Positions 48,545-56,776 of a DNA stretch of 64,000 bases are shown here, piece by piece. The position numbers and the translations under genes were made by a program. The stretch is taken from positions 1-64,000 of the forward strand of contig NZ_JAHEAG010000022.1 of assembly GCF_018596315.1 (NCBI RefSeq), read 5' to 3'. Source of the stretch: Bradyrhizobium sp. SRL28 (GTDB lineage: Bacteria; Pseudomonadota; Alphaproteobacteria; Rhizobiales; Xanthobacteraceae). Under the pieces are notes generated by a model. The model worked only from the letters and a program-made list of their open reading frames with translations, was not told where the DNA came from and did no database searches. The number at the start of each line of letters is the position of its first letter. The first letter of the stretch is position 1.

Positions 48545-50002
48545 ATGGGCACTCTCAAGCTTCACCTCGAGAAGCGGCATCTGGGCACGCCGATCGAACT
48601 TGCCGTCGTAGCGAAAGTGCGCCAGATCGCGGATGCAACGGGGAGCATGCCTGACGATCCCCTGGAGCAGGAGGTGGTGATTCCGGCCGGCATGCAGCTG
48701 AGCAAGCAAGTCGAAGTCCCGGTCGGGACCTATCTGATCGAGGCAAGGCTGCCATCGGGAGAGGTATTCCGCGAGAGACGGAAGGTAAGCCGCGATGACG
48801 AAGAAGTCGATGTCACTTTCAAGGCGGGCCAGTCACCGCACGAGTGGCTGAGTCTGCAGCGCCTCGCAGGAAATGTCCCTTCGCAGGACCAGTATGAGGA
48901 ATGGCTCAACAGCATGACCTCGCGGATTGGTGAGGTGGCGGCAAAGGCAAATCTTGTCCCGAGCAAGTCCATTCATATCGATCCCAACGCGATGTCGACA
49001 GCAGCCAAGGTGATGCGCGGCGCCCACCTTCGCCTGCAACCGGCACTCAAGTCGATCGCAAGCACGGCTGGCAGCCTTGCCGACTTCTTCTCCGGCGGCC
49101 CGCCGGCGGCCCCTGTGGCACCGGCCGAAACCACACTCGACCTTCGCCTTGTCGAATGTCCTGCGCAGGCCGGTGAGTCCCTATGGGACGCCCTCGCGTC
49201 GCTGCAGGCCTGGAAGGTGTTTGAAAGCTCAGCGCGCCCAACCTCCACCTGCGATCTGACGATACCGATAGATCAGGGTCCCATCACGTTGTGGCGAATC
49301 ACGCAGAACGGGGCCGCTGATCAGGGTTCGAGCGGGTACATGCCTCCACGCAGCTTCGCTGTGTCGCGCCGGGGTGACGGAGTCGACGCCATCTCGTTAC
49401 CGGTTCCGTGGCCGCTGACGACGACATTCCCGGCCGTGCCGCTCGAAGTCCTGCGGGAGGCGGGAGCCGGTCCGGCAAGCCGCACGACCCTGACGGTATG
49501 CGATCCGCAGGTCGGCGGGCTTCTTCTCTACCTTAACAATGCGAGAATCGCCGGAGCGTCGGCCGTTCTCGACGCCGCCCAAAGGGACGGGCTGGTGAAG
49601 AACCTGATTTCAGAAAAACTCAGCAATCCACTGGCAGCGTGCGCAGCCGCCTATGTCGGTCTGGCAACCTTTTCAGGCAAGGACGCGCCGCACTGGGGAC
49701 CCTGGCTTCAGAATCTCAGTGACTGGTTCCCCTGGCTTCCCGACGGCGCCGTCGTGAGCGCAGCGTACCGGGTGAAGACAGCAAGGACGACACAAGATCT
49801 TGACGCAGCTTCGGAGGCCTTCGTGTCCGCTTTTCGCCGCGGCATTCCGTACTACACCGCTGGCGTCCAGCAACTGCTGCAGGGCCTGTACCTCTTCAGG
49901 AGCAAGAGCACCGAGATCGACGCAATGTACGGCAAAGTCAGCAACATTGCGCTTCGCAGCGACGCTGGGCAAACATTCACGGTCGTAACCGTCAACAGGT
50001 AA
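48545..50002 (+). CDS. Unknown protein co-encoded with caspase-like protease
   Basis: 485 residues, no signal peptide, no recognised family. Residues about 1-95 are beta-rich (TLKLHLEKRHLGTPIELAVV, VEVPVGTYLIEARLPSGEVF) and similar in pattern to the C-terminus of the caspase-like protein. About 95-185 are helical and flexible, ending PAAPVAPAE. About 190-330: a second beta-rich part (TLDLRLVECPAQAGESLWDA, LTVCDPQVGGLLLYLNNARI). About 345-485 are helical (NPLAACAAAYVGLATFSG, WLQNLSDWFPWLPDGAVV, RRGIPYYTAGVQQLLQGLYL). It could be the target or regulator of the proteases. ATG 5 bp after the caspase gene stop. Confidence 0.75.
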   Translation: MGTLKLHLEKRHLGTPIELAVVAKVRQIADATGSMPDDPLEQEVVIPAGMQLSKQVEVPVGTYLIEARLPSGEVFRERRKVSRDDEEVDVTFKAGQSPHEWLSLQRLAGNVPSQDQYEEWLNSMTSRIGEVAAKANLVPSKSIHIDPNAMSTAAKVMRGAHLRLQPALKSIASTAGSLADFFSGGPPAAPVAPAETTLDLRLVECPAQAGESLWDALASLQAWKVFESSARPTSTCDLTIPIDQGPITLWRITQNGAADQGSSGYMPPRSFAVSRRGDGVDAISLPVPWPLTTTFPAVPLEVLREAGAGPASRTTLTVCDPQVGGLLLYLNNARIAGASAVLDAAQRDGLVKNLISEKLSNPLAACAAAYVGLATFSGKDAPHWGPWLQNLSDWFPWLPDGAVVSAAYRVKTARTTQDLDAASEAFVSAFRRGIPYYTAGVQQLLQGLYLFRSKSTEIDAMYGKVSNIALRSDAGQTFTVVTVNR

Positions 50003-50339
50003 TGATTCAGGATCAGAGTTCCTGGCGTGGCCACAAAGAGATTCAGCTAATCCCTGGCTGGGGCGGCAGGTATCGCGGCTCCACCAAAAATATGGAAAAC
50101 AACCCCATGCAAAGTAGCCGGCGGCCGCCGCAACCGACGGTTTGGGCCGAAAACTTGACACGTCGGGCAAATCAGCGGCACAACTTCATCATCCCAGAAG
50201 CCGCCAAACGACCGCGTGCGCGCAATATTAGTGCGATCATGCTTCGCGTGGCCAGGACGCGCCGCCGTCGCTTGCGCGGGGGCGCAGAAACCGCGAAAAT
50301 CCAGGCTGTTTCAAAACTTATCAGGGGAATCCCACACAG
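50003..50339. other. 337-bp gap with no supported gene
   Basis: Between the cassette end and the nitroreductase gene. Short frames exist on both strands but none has a binding site or recognisable sequence. Contains AGGGGAA before the nitroreductase ATG. No clear hairpin terminator was found for the cassette. Confidence 0.5.
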
Positions 50340-51017
50340 ATGCAGTTTGATGACGTTATTCTCGGTCGCCGGAGCATCCGCGGTTACAAACCTGATCCAG
50401 TACCCAAGGCGCTGATTGCTGAAATCATTGGTTTGGCGATGCGCGCCCCGTCGTCGATGAACACCCAGCCCTGGAATTTCTACGTCATATCAGGCGAACC
50501 GCTGGACCGGATCCGCGCCGGCAACACCGAACGGATGGTGGCGGGCATTCCGCAGTCGCGCGAGTTCCGCACGGGTCAGGCCTTTGCAGGCAAGCACCGC
50601 GACCGGCAGGTCGGCGTCGCCAAGCAATTATTCTCCGCGATGGGGATCGAGCGCGACAACAAGGACAAGCGCCAGGACTGGGTGCTGCGCGGCTTCCGTC
50701 AATTCGACGCGCCTGTCTGCGTGATCATTACCTATGACCGCGTGCTTGACGGCAGCGACGATACGCCCTTCGACTGCGGCGCCGTGGCGACCGCCCTGGT
50801 CAATGCCGCCTGGTCTCGCGGGCTGGGCGCCGTGATCAACAGCCAGGGCATCATGCAATCACCCGTGGTGCGCGAGCACGCAGGGATCGCCGACGATCAG
50901 GTCATCATGAAAAGCATCGCGCTGGGCTGGCCGGATGAGACGTTTCCTGCGAACGCGGTGGTGTCGGAGCGAAAATCCGTCGAGGAAGCTACGGTGTTCG
51001 TCGGGTTTGAGAAGTAG
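50340..51017 (+). CDS. Nitroreductase-family flavoprotein
   Basis: 225 residues, FMN- and NAD(P)H-dependent oxidoreductase fold. FMN-phosphate motif RRSIRGYKPDP near residue 10, then MRAPSSMNTQPWNFYVISGE, DCGAVATALVNAAWSRGLGA and SIALGWPDETFPAN, all typical. ATG 50340 is followed directly by MQFDDVILGRRS, the usual start. It is not obviously part of the caspase cassette (337-bp gap). A degenerate copy of its bases 50613-50689 lies at 52352-52427. The natural substrate is unknown. Confidence 0.9.
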   Translation: MQFDDVILGRRSIRGYKPDPVPKALIAEIIGLAMRAPSSMNTQPWNFYVISGEPLDRIRAGNTERMVAGIPQSREFRTGQAFAGKHRDRQVGVAKQLFSAMGIERDNKDKRQDWVLRGFRQFDAPVCVIITYDRVLDGSDDTPFDCGAVATALVNAAWSRGLGAVINSQGIMQSPVVREHAGIADDQVIMKSIALGWPDETFPANAVVSERKSVEEATVFVGFEK

Positions 51018-51050
51018 CGGCCCGCGGGCGGAAGGGCTGGAGGTACAGCA

Positions 51051-52265
51051 GTGATCCGCGCCATGGTCCGACATGCATTAGAGCGTTTTCCAGCGAAGTG
51101 GGCACCGGGTCGCGTCAAGAAAACGCGTCAAAACGAAAATCGAGAGCCCCGTTCCGATTTAATCAGAACGGGTAAGGCTCTCGTGCTGGCGGCGGCTTTT
51201 GCCGCAGGGTTGACGCCGGTCACGTGCCTTGGCGACAGCAGCAAGCCGTTGCCGGCCAAGGCAACACAGGAACTCCCCCTCGAGCTGCTCTCGCTGCTCG
51301 AACAGAAGAAGATGCCAAAATATTCGCCTATCGTTGTGCGTCTCTTCAAGGAAGAGGCGGAGCTCGAAGTCTGGAAACAGGACACGACCGGCCGTTTCCA
51401 GATCCTCAAAACCTATCCGATCTGCCGGTGGTCGGGCGATCTCGGGCCGAAATTGTACGAGGGCGACCGGCAGGCTCCGGAAGGATTCTATACGATTACA
51501 CCTGAGTTGATGAATCCCAACTCCAACTTCTATCTTTCGATCAACCTCGGCTACCCCAACACGTTCGACAAGGCGCACAAGCGCAACGGCAGCTTCCTGA
51601 TGATCCACGGCGACTGCTGGTCGAGCGGTTGCTATGCCATGACCGACGAACAGATCAGCGAGATCTATTCGCTGGCGCGCGACTCGCTCAGCGGCCGGCC
51701 GTCGTTCCAGATCCAGGCCTATCCGTTCCGCCTGACGCCGACGAATCTGGCGCGGCATCGAAATAGTCCCAACCTGGCCTTCTGGAAAATGCTCAAGGTC
51801 GGCAACGATCATTTCGAGACGACGCAACTCGAACCCAAGGTGGATGTGTGCAACCGCCGCTATGTGTTCGATGCCCAACCTCCCCCGAATTCGCCGCACC
51901 CTCTCGTGTTCAACGCGATCGAAAAATGTCCCCCCTTTGTCGTCAATCCGGAAATCGCGCGCCGTGCGCTGGAAAAAAGGCGCGCCGACGAGCGCGCGTA
52001 CGCGCAATTGCTCGAAGACAACGTACCAGCTGCCCCGATCTACAGCGGACTTGACGGCGGAATGAACAACGCTTTCCTCGCGCGATTTCCGGGCAGAGTG
52101 ACGCTTGCGAAAGTGATGCCGTATGCATCTTACCTGCCGCAATTGCCACCGATCCCTTGGATCGACAATGATGGCTCGTTGACGAGTAGATGGTTTGGTG
52201 TCTCGTTCTCCGGACCGATCGAGTGCAATCCGGCCCGTGCCGGCTTCCCGTGGAGCCGGTGCTGA
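51051..52265 (+). CDS. L,D-transpeptidase (YkuD family) with a repeat-derived N-terminus
   Basis: 404 residues from GTG 51051 (GGAGG 8 nt upstream). The YkuD catalytic motif is MIHGDCWSSGCYAM with His186 and Cys194; YKPDP-like preface motifs are replaced by IVVRLFKEEAELEVWKQD and YPICRWSGDLGPKLYEGDRQ, typical of the longer murein L,D-transpeptidases. These enzymes form 3-3 cross-links or attach proteins to peptidoglycan in the periplasm. Residues about 10-45 are encoded by the palindromic repeat at 51081-51180 and are Arg/Lys-rich; the hydrophobic part (VLAAAFAAGLTPV) follows, so the signal peptide is odd. A start at GTG 51183 is possible. Confidence 0.82.
   Translation: MIRAMVRHALERFPAKWAPGRVKKTRQNENREPRSDLIRTGKALVLAAAFAAGLTPVTCLGDSSKPLPAKATQELPLELLSLLEQKKMPKYSPIVVRLFKEEAELEVWKQDTTGRFQILKTYPICRWSGDLGPKLYEGDRQAPEGFYTITPELMNPNSNFYLSINLGYPNTFDKAHKRNGSFLMIHGDCWSSGCYAMTDEQISEIYSLARDSLSGRPSFQIQAYPFRLTPTNLARHRNSPNLAFWKMLKVGNDHFETTQLEPKVDVCNRRYVFDAQPPPNSPHPLVFNAIEKCPPFVVNPEIARRALEKRRADERAYAQLLEDNVPAAPIYSGLDGGMNNAFLARFPGRVTLAKVMPYASYLPQLPPIPWIDNDGSLTSRWFGVSFSGPIECNPARAGFPWSRC
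51081..51180. repeat. Palindromic dispersed element inside the 5' end of the L,D-transpeptidase gene
   Basis: GCGTTTTC (51083-51090) pairs with GAAAACGC (51119-51126); then CCCGTTCCGATT and AATCAGAACGGG form an imperfect hairpin between about 51148 and 51172. From memory, this order of two hairpins (beginning GAGCGTTTTCCAGCGAAGTG) occurs as an intergenic repeat in Bradyrhizobium. Here it lies within the open reading frame. Confidence 0.65.
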
Positions 52266-52351
52266 ACGCTTGTGCGATGTCAGCGATAGGGCGTCAGCAG
52301 ACCACACCTGGCATCGACATTCCCTCTGCTCACTCTCAGACAGCAACGCAA

Positions 52352-52427
52352 GGCGTCGCCAAGCAGTTATTCTCCGCGATGGGGTCGAGCGCGGCAGCAA
52401 GGACAAGCGCTAGGACTGGGTGCTGCG
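52352..52427 (+). pseudogene. Degenerate partial copy of the nitroreductase gene
   Basis: GGCGTCGCCAAGCAGTTATT begins a 76-nt match to 50613-50689 with about four substitutions and one deleted base (GGGTCG against GGGATCG); CAG has become TAG in the copy. It lies 1.7 kb downstream of the parent, after the L,D-transpeptidase. The rest of 52266-52713 shows only this fragment and the one at 52633. Confidence 0.9.
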
Positions 52428-52554
52428 TACCTATTATCGGACGCTGCATCGTGGCCGCTTCAATGCATTGACACGATCATGTTCCGCTTAGGTACACCGT
52501 TGATGGCAAGCAGCCGACGTTATTCAGAAGCGATGAGCAAGTGAAGGGAAAACT

Positions 52555-52571
52555 TTCGACGTGAAGCATGC
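52555..52571. repeat. 17-bp repeat, also at 53864-53880, inside a hairpin
   Basis: TTCGACGTGAAGCATGC occurs at 52555-52571 and 53864-53880. At the first site GAAGCATGC (52563-52571) pairs with GCATGCTTC (52595-52603). A nearby GGAGGGGGAAAAA string is also shared (52619 and 53849). They look like pieces of one mobile element scattered by deletion. Confidence 0.6.
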
Positions 52572-52632
52572 CTTTTTGTTGAGGGGACCGGCAAGCATGC
52601 TTCATCCATCCTGGTTCCGGAGGGGGAAAAAT

Positions 52633-52713
52633 TTCGTCGATATGGTCACCCTGCGGATCAACTACCGCTTCGGCTGGGGCGCGACCCGACTGAAACCAGC
52701 GCAGGGAAACTAG
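52633..52713 (+). pseudogene. C-terminal remnant of an outer-membrane beta-barrel protein
   Basis: Reads FVDMVTLRINYRFGWGATRL... to a TAG at 52711-52713. VTLRINYRF is the typical last strand of rhizobial outer-membrane barrel proteins, with a short tail added. No upstream part of such a gene exists, so this is a fragment. Confidence 0.6.
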
Positions 52714-52920
52714 TCAGTCGATTGGCACGAGCCGTTCGTCCCACTGCGCCGCAAGGTTCTTGATCTGCTCGAAATTCAGGATCGCCGGTTCGCCCTCGCG
52801 AACGATTGTTGTCCGCTTGCGTTCCTTGGGCAGCAACGTCATCGCGCGCAATACGGCCGCGCGCAGTTTCATCGAGCCGTGATCTGTCAGGGTGACGAAC
52901 TCTTCGGGGTCAAGGGCCAT
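52714..52920 (-). CDS. Small protein of unknown function
   Basis: 68 residues, no signal peptide: MALDPEEFVTLTDHGSMKLR, then AAVLRAMTLLPKERKRTTIV and a C-terminal EQIKNLAAQWDERLVPID. The alternation of acidic and basic helices and the absence of low-complexity sequence favour a real gene; I believe similar short proteins occur in bradyrhizobia but cannot name them. No strong binding site precedes the ATG. Its stop abuts the TAG of the outer-membrane fragment. Confidence 0.5.
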   Translation of the reverse strand: MALDPEEFVTLTDHGSMKLRAAVLRAMTLLPKERKRTTIVREGEPAILNFEQIKNLAAQWDERLVPID

Positions 52921-53198
52921 GGGTCCACGCCTACACTACCGGCTGGCCCGCAAGCCAGCACACGCGCCCCGAATGCCCAACTCTCCAGATAATCCAACTT
53001 GGTTAATAGTCAGTTATCGTTCGGCTCTGTCATTTTGAATTGGTGCGCGCGGTACACCTTGAAACCTCGACCCATGCGCCGCCCGATTTCAAATGGTTGG
53101 CCTAAAGGAGGCGCTTCCCGTCAAGCTCACAGCAGGGGTGCTCGCTCGTGCCGCACCTGCCACGGTAGCACCCAGTGAGCCATGGCAGTCGCAATGGA

Positions 53199-53681
53199 TC
53201 AGGCTACCGCCGCCAACCTGCCATCAGCATCCGGGTTTACGCAAAGCAGACGCTTGCGAATGGCCTCTTCAACGAGCGCGAGCAACTCCTTGGCTTGTCG
53301 TGCTTCGGCTTCAGCAACTTCGGCACGAAACTCTGCGGCCGTCAACTTATCCTTCTGAGCTTCAATACAGGACCGAGCTTGTTCCAGTGCTCGGCACGCA
53401 TGTTGCAGCTTACGTTCGGCGGTGACGATGAGTTCACGTTGTGCCCGTTCAGCGGCCTCCGCTCGCATTTCGGCAAGCCGCAATCCTTCTAAGGCGTTCG
53501 TGCAAAGTGACTGGGCACGGGCTTCCGTCTCGCGGGCATGCTTCTCCATACCGCGGAAAACATCGGCCGCTTGATTTACCAGATCGAGGGCTGTTGCTCC
53601 CTTGTCTGGTGCCAGCGGGGAGGGAAAGCTCAGGGCGTCCTCATCCCCTACAACTGACGCTCTGGAATTACGCTGCGCCAT
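53199..53681 (-). CDS. Coiled-coil protein of unknown function
   Basis: 160 residues from the ATG at 53681 (MAQRNSRASVVGDEDAL). After a Pro-rich stretch (SFPSPLAPDKGATALDL), residues about 40-145 are one long Ala/Glu/Arg helix with heptad spacing (RAEAAERAQRELIVTAERKL, EQARSCIEAQKDKLTAAEFR), a coiled coil. Two conserved-looking cysteines (QSLCTNA, RLLCVNP). ATG at 53705 is a weaker start. I recall near-identical proteins near insertion sequences in Bradyrhizobium. Function unknown. Confidence 0.7.
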   Translation of the reverse strand: MAQRNSRASVVGDEDALSFPSPLAPDKGATALDLVNQAADVFRGMEKHARETEARAQSLCTNALEGLRLAEMRAEAAERAQRELIVTAERKLQHACRALEQARSCIEAQKDKLTAAEFRAEVAEAEARQAKELLALVEEAIRKRLLCVNPDADGRLAAVA

Positions 53682-53947
53682 GTAGTTCAAGCTCGTCGCG
53701 AACACACACGAGCAGCATCATGAATAGCTATGGTTAACGGATGGTTAAACAGTTGTATGCTGGAGGCGTCGCGACAGCGCCCGGCGGGGCAGTGGCACGC
53801 GAAGTCTATCAGCAACGTCGTTGAACGCGCTTTAAGGACAGCCCCTCTGGAGGGGGAAAAAACTTCGACGTGAAGCATGCTTCTTGCGCTGCTCATCCGA
53901 GAAGGAATGGCGCCAACTCGCGAAGCCCAATCTGGAGGAATAGGGCC

Positions 53948-54262
53948 GAGGCCCTCGAGATCAAGTGCCCTGCCGAGCTCTATGCCACCTCCGTGCGTTG
54001 CTATGCCGGCCTGCCGGAGCTGACCTATTCGTTCCACGATCGCGAGGTTCTTGTTACCGCCTGCGGACGCCTCTGCCTGCATCGCAAGCGCATCAATGTC
54101 TCAACCGTGCTGGCTGGTCAGAAGCTCGGCATCAAGGAGGTCGACGACCGCATTTGGCTCACAAGCTTCATGCATTACGATTTGGGATACTTCGACCTGG
54201 AGCAGAAAACCTTGCAACCCCTCGACAACCCGTTCGGCACGAGGTTGTCACCCATGTCTTAG
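53948..54262 (+). pseudogene. C-terminal remnant of an integrase-core transposase
   Basis: The frame reads CPAELYATSVRCYAGLPELT, YSFHDREVLVTACGRLCLHR, KRINVSTVLAGQKLGIKEVD, DRIWLTSFMHYDLGYFDLEQ and KTLQPLDNPFGTRLSPMS. I recognise this as the end of an integrase-core (IS481-like) transposase frequent in Bradyrhizobium. The catalytic DDE part is missing, so it is a dead fragment. It ends 45 bp from the tRNA-Ser gene. Confidence 0.75.
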
Positions 54263-54306
54263 GTACAATCTGTTACCGATGTGTCCGGGCCGGACAACGA
54301 GGTGAG

Positions 54307-54396
54307 TGGCGGAGAGAGTGGGATTCGAACCCACGGTACGGTTTCCCGCACACACGCTTTCCAAGCGTGCGCCTTAAGCCACTCGGCCATCTCTCC
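54307..54396 (-). tRNA. tRNA-Ser (anticodon GGA), CCA encoded
   Basis: On the minus strand it starts GGAGAGATGGCCGAGTGG and has anticodon loop CTTGGAAAG with GGA as anticodon. The long variable arm marks a serine tRNA. T-arm GGTTCGAATCC, acceptor stem pairing GGAGAGA/TCTCTCC, discriminator G and encoded CCA at 54307-54309. The whole is 90 nt including CCA. Confidence 0.97.
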
Positions 54397-54596
54397 GGAG
54401 GCCCTCTCTTGAAGGGGCAGGACTGATTTTGCAAGGGACGCCGGGCGCGGGCCGCCAAAATTTCCCCAATTCATTGAATTTATTTGGCAATTTGGCACGC
54501 TTGGCGTCGAATGATCGATGTTCGCCGGGCGTTTGAACCGGAATCCGGCCACGATCGACGACGATATTGGCACCGCAATCGTTGGGGGATGGTTTG

Positions 54597-54941
54597 ATGA
54601 CTACACGGACGCTCTTGCTCTCGGTCCTGATCGCGACATTTGCGGTGGCCGCCGCCAGCCCGGCAATGGCGCAGGCCTGCACCAAGCAGGGCGTGGATGT
54701 AAGCTGCGACGACGGCCGGCGCGGAATCTTCGCAGGTGACTCCATCGTCTGGGCCGATGGCACGCGATCGAGGCTGGCCTCGCCGCATCCGAGCGTCATC
54801 ATCGGCAACAAGTCGTCGGTCGTGATCGGCCCCGGTGTGTTCGCCGGTAACGGCAAGGGCGGTTACGTGCCGATGGAAAATCCGAGCGCGCCGAGCAAGG
54901 CGCGCTGCCCGGTGCTGGATGGCGTGTCGTATTGCTACTAG
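54597..54941 (+). CDS. Small secreted protein of unknown function
   Basis: 114 residues. GGGGGAT precedes ATG 54597. Sec signal LLLSVLIATFAVAAASPAMAQ. Four cysteines in the mature part (QACTKQ, VSCDDG, ARCPVL, YCY). Sequence VDVSCDDGRRGIFAGDSIVW, SPHPSVIIGNKSSVVIGPGV is repetitive and probably beta-rich. I recall similar proteins in bradyrhizobia; no function known. Next to tRNA-Ser. Confidence 0.7.
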   Translation: MTTRTLLLSVLIATFAVAAASPAMAQACTKQGVDVSCDDGRRGIFAGDSIVWADGTRSRLASPHPSVIIGNKSSVVIGPGVFAGNGKGGYVPMENPSAPSKARCPVLDGVSYCY

Positions 54942-55052
54942 CCACAATCGCTCAAGGCCAGGCGGCGCCAATTATCTATCTTGGTGAGGAGCGCGAGGTT
55001 CGTCTCCGGACGACACGAAGCATCGCCGGGAAAACCATGACGCCACAGCCGG

Positions 55053-55099
55053 GCCTTCATCCTTCGAGACGCCGCTTACGCGGCTCCTCAGAATGAGGT
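55053..55099. repeat. Dispersed hairpin-type repeat after otsA
   Basis: The string CTTCATCCTTCGAGACGCC followed by GCGGCTCCTCAGAATGAGG folds as GCCGC/GCGGC with flanking partial pairing. From memory it matches a common Bradyrhizobium intergenic repeat. It lies past the 3' end of otsA and may help end transcription. Confidence 0.5.
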
Positions 55100-55117
55100 C
55101 GAGAGTACTCTTCCGGA

Positions 55118-56578
55118 CTAGTGATACCGCGCGCCGCCATTGGTGACGGAGCGAAGCGGCCATAGCGCGGGCTCGGCGATCACAGGCGCCAATGCTTCGC
55201 GGTCGAGCTGGCATTCGCGCAGCGCGTCGGTGAAGTCGGCGAACCATTGCTGGATCGTATGGCCGCGCAGCTTCGCCATCATCGCTTCCCAGCGCATCCG
55301 ACGTTCGGTCAGCGGCATCGACAGCGCCGTGGCAATCGTGCGCGCCATGCCGTCGATATCGTGCGGATTGACCAGCAGCGCGGTATCGAGCTCGTTGGCG
55401 GCGCCGGCGAATTTCGACAGCACGAGCACGCCGGGGTCGACCGGATTTTGCGCGGCGACATATTCCTTGGCGACGAGATTCATCCCGTCCTGCAACGGCG
55501 TCACCACGCCGACCTGCGCGGCGCGATAGAGCCCCGCAAGCACGGCCTGGCCGTAGCCCTTGTTGAGATAGCGGATCGGCGTCCAGTCGACCTCGCCATG
55601 CTGGCCGTTGACGTCGCTGACGAGCCTCGCGACATCGTTCTGCAGATTGCCATAGGCCTCGATTGCGCCGCGCGAGGGCGTCGCGATCTGCAGCAGCGAC
55701 GCCGTGCGCGCCAACGACGGATGCAGCGTCCACATCCGGTCGAAAGCCTTGATGCGGTTGATCAGGCCCTTGGAATAATCCAGCCGGTCGACGCCGATCG
55801 CGAGCTTCTCGCCGTGAAGGCTGCGCCGCAGCCGCGAGACATCCGGATGGGTCGACGCCTTCGTCGCCAACTGGGCGAACTGCCCGGGATCGATGCCGAT
55901 CGGAAACACTGCGGCGCGCGTCCGGCCGTAGCGCGAAACGATGACGCCGTCATGCACGACGAGGCCGAGGTCGGACTGCGCGTAAGACAGGAAGTTCTCG
56001 CAATCTTCCTCGGTCTGGAAACCGATCAGGTCATAGGCCAGCATCGCCTCGATCAGTTCGCGATGATGCGGCACGCCTGATATCACCGAGCGCGACGGCC
56101 ACGGCGTATGCAGGAAGAAGCCGATCGGCTCGGTGACGCCGAGATCGCGCAGTTCGGCGCCGAGCGCGAGGAAATGGTAGTCCTGAATCCAGAACGCGGA
56201 ATCCGTCTTGCGGAATCGCAACAGCGCGCGCGCCATGAAGGCGTTGACTTCGCGATAGCTGAGATAGTCCTCTTGCGTGGCGCGGATCAGATCGGCGCGC
56301 GAATGCAGCGCCGGCCATAACGCGGAATTCGCGAAGCCTTCGTAATAGCCGCCGTAATGCGCGGCTGGCAGGTCCAGCATCGCCAGCGCGCCGGTACCCA
56401 GTGCTTCGATTTCGGCAAATGGTTCCTTCAGGTTCCCGTCGCGGACCCGCCCCGAGGAACCGACCCAGATAGCGCCCGACTTCTCGACGATCGGCAATAA
56501 CGCCGCGGCGAGTCCCCCCGTCATGGGTTCGTTGGGTTTTCCGCGTGAAACGCGGTTAGAAACGACGACGAGGTTCAA
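55118..56578 (-). CDS. otsA: Trehalose-6-phosphate synthase
   Basis: Makes trehalose-6-phosphate from UDP-glucose and glucose-6-phosphate (GT20), for osmotic and desiccation tolerance. About 486 residues with TTG 56578 as start (LNLVVVSNRVSRGKPNEPMT, GGGAGGGGACC upstream); GTG 56605 is an alternative. Signatures: MTGGLAAALLPIVEKSGAIW, IQDYHFLALGAELRDLG, FLHTPWPSRSV, GVDRLDYSKGLINRIKAFDR, TPLQDGMNLVAKEYVAAQNP and GVLVLSKFAGAANELDTALL. Downstream of otsB by about 198 bp on the same strand. Confidence 0.94.
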   Translation of the reverse strand: MNLVVVSNRVSRGKPNEPMTGGLAAALLPIVEKSGAIWVGSSGRVRDGNLKEPFAEIEALGTGALAMLDLPAAHYGGYYEGFANSALWPALHSRADLIRATQEDYLSYREVNAFMARALLRFRKTDSAFWIQDYHFLALGAELRDLGVTEPIGFFLHTPWPSRSVISGVPHHRELIEAMLAYDLIGFQTEEDCENFLSYAQSDLGLVVHDGVIVSRYGRTRAAVFPIGIDPGQFAQLATKASTHPDVSRLRRSLHGEKLAIGVDRLDYSKGLINRIKAFDRMWTLHPSLARTASLLQIATPSRGAIEAYGNLQNDVARLVSDVNGQHGEVDWTPIRYLNKGYGQAVLAGLYRAAQVGVVTPLQDGMNLVAKEYVAAQNPVDPGVLVLSKFAGAANELDTALLVNPHDIDGMARTIATALSMPLTERRMRWEAMMAKLRGHTIQQWFADFTDALRECQLDREALAPVIAEPALWPLRSVTNGGARYH

Positions 56579-56776
56579 AGGTCCCCTCCCGTTGATGGCG
56601 CTCACGGTTAACAACCGTTCATCAATATGGTTCCTGATCACCCTTTCAACGAATTGAAACCAAATTCGGGCTGCGGCGTGCAGGAACTCACCGGAACTCA
56701 CGAAAAATAAATTTTATCGTGAACCTCGGCATCAAGCGCGAGAATCTGTGGTCGAAAGCCGTCGAGACGAAAAACA

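Noticed and set aside
50002..50415. 137-codon plus-strand frame after the cassette
   Set aside because: Overlaps the nitroreductase start, is Arg/Pro-rich and lacks a binding site.
54307..54396. tRNA-Ser 3' end as an att site for the accessory region
   Set aside because: I did not find a second copy of the tRNA 3' end and there is no integrase gene, only a transposase tail; kept as a hypothesis in the scar-zone finding, not as a feature.
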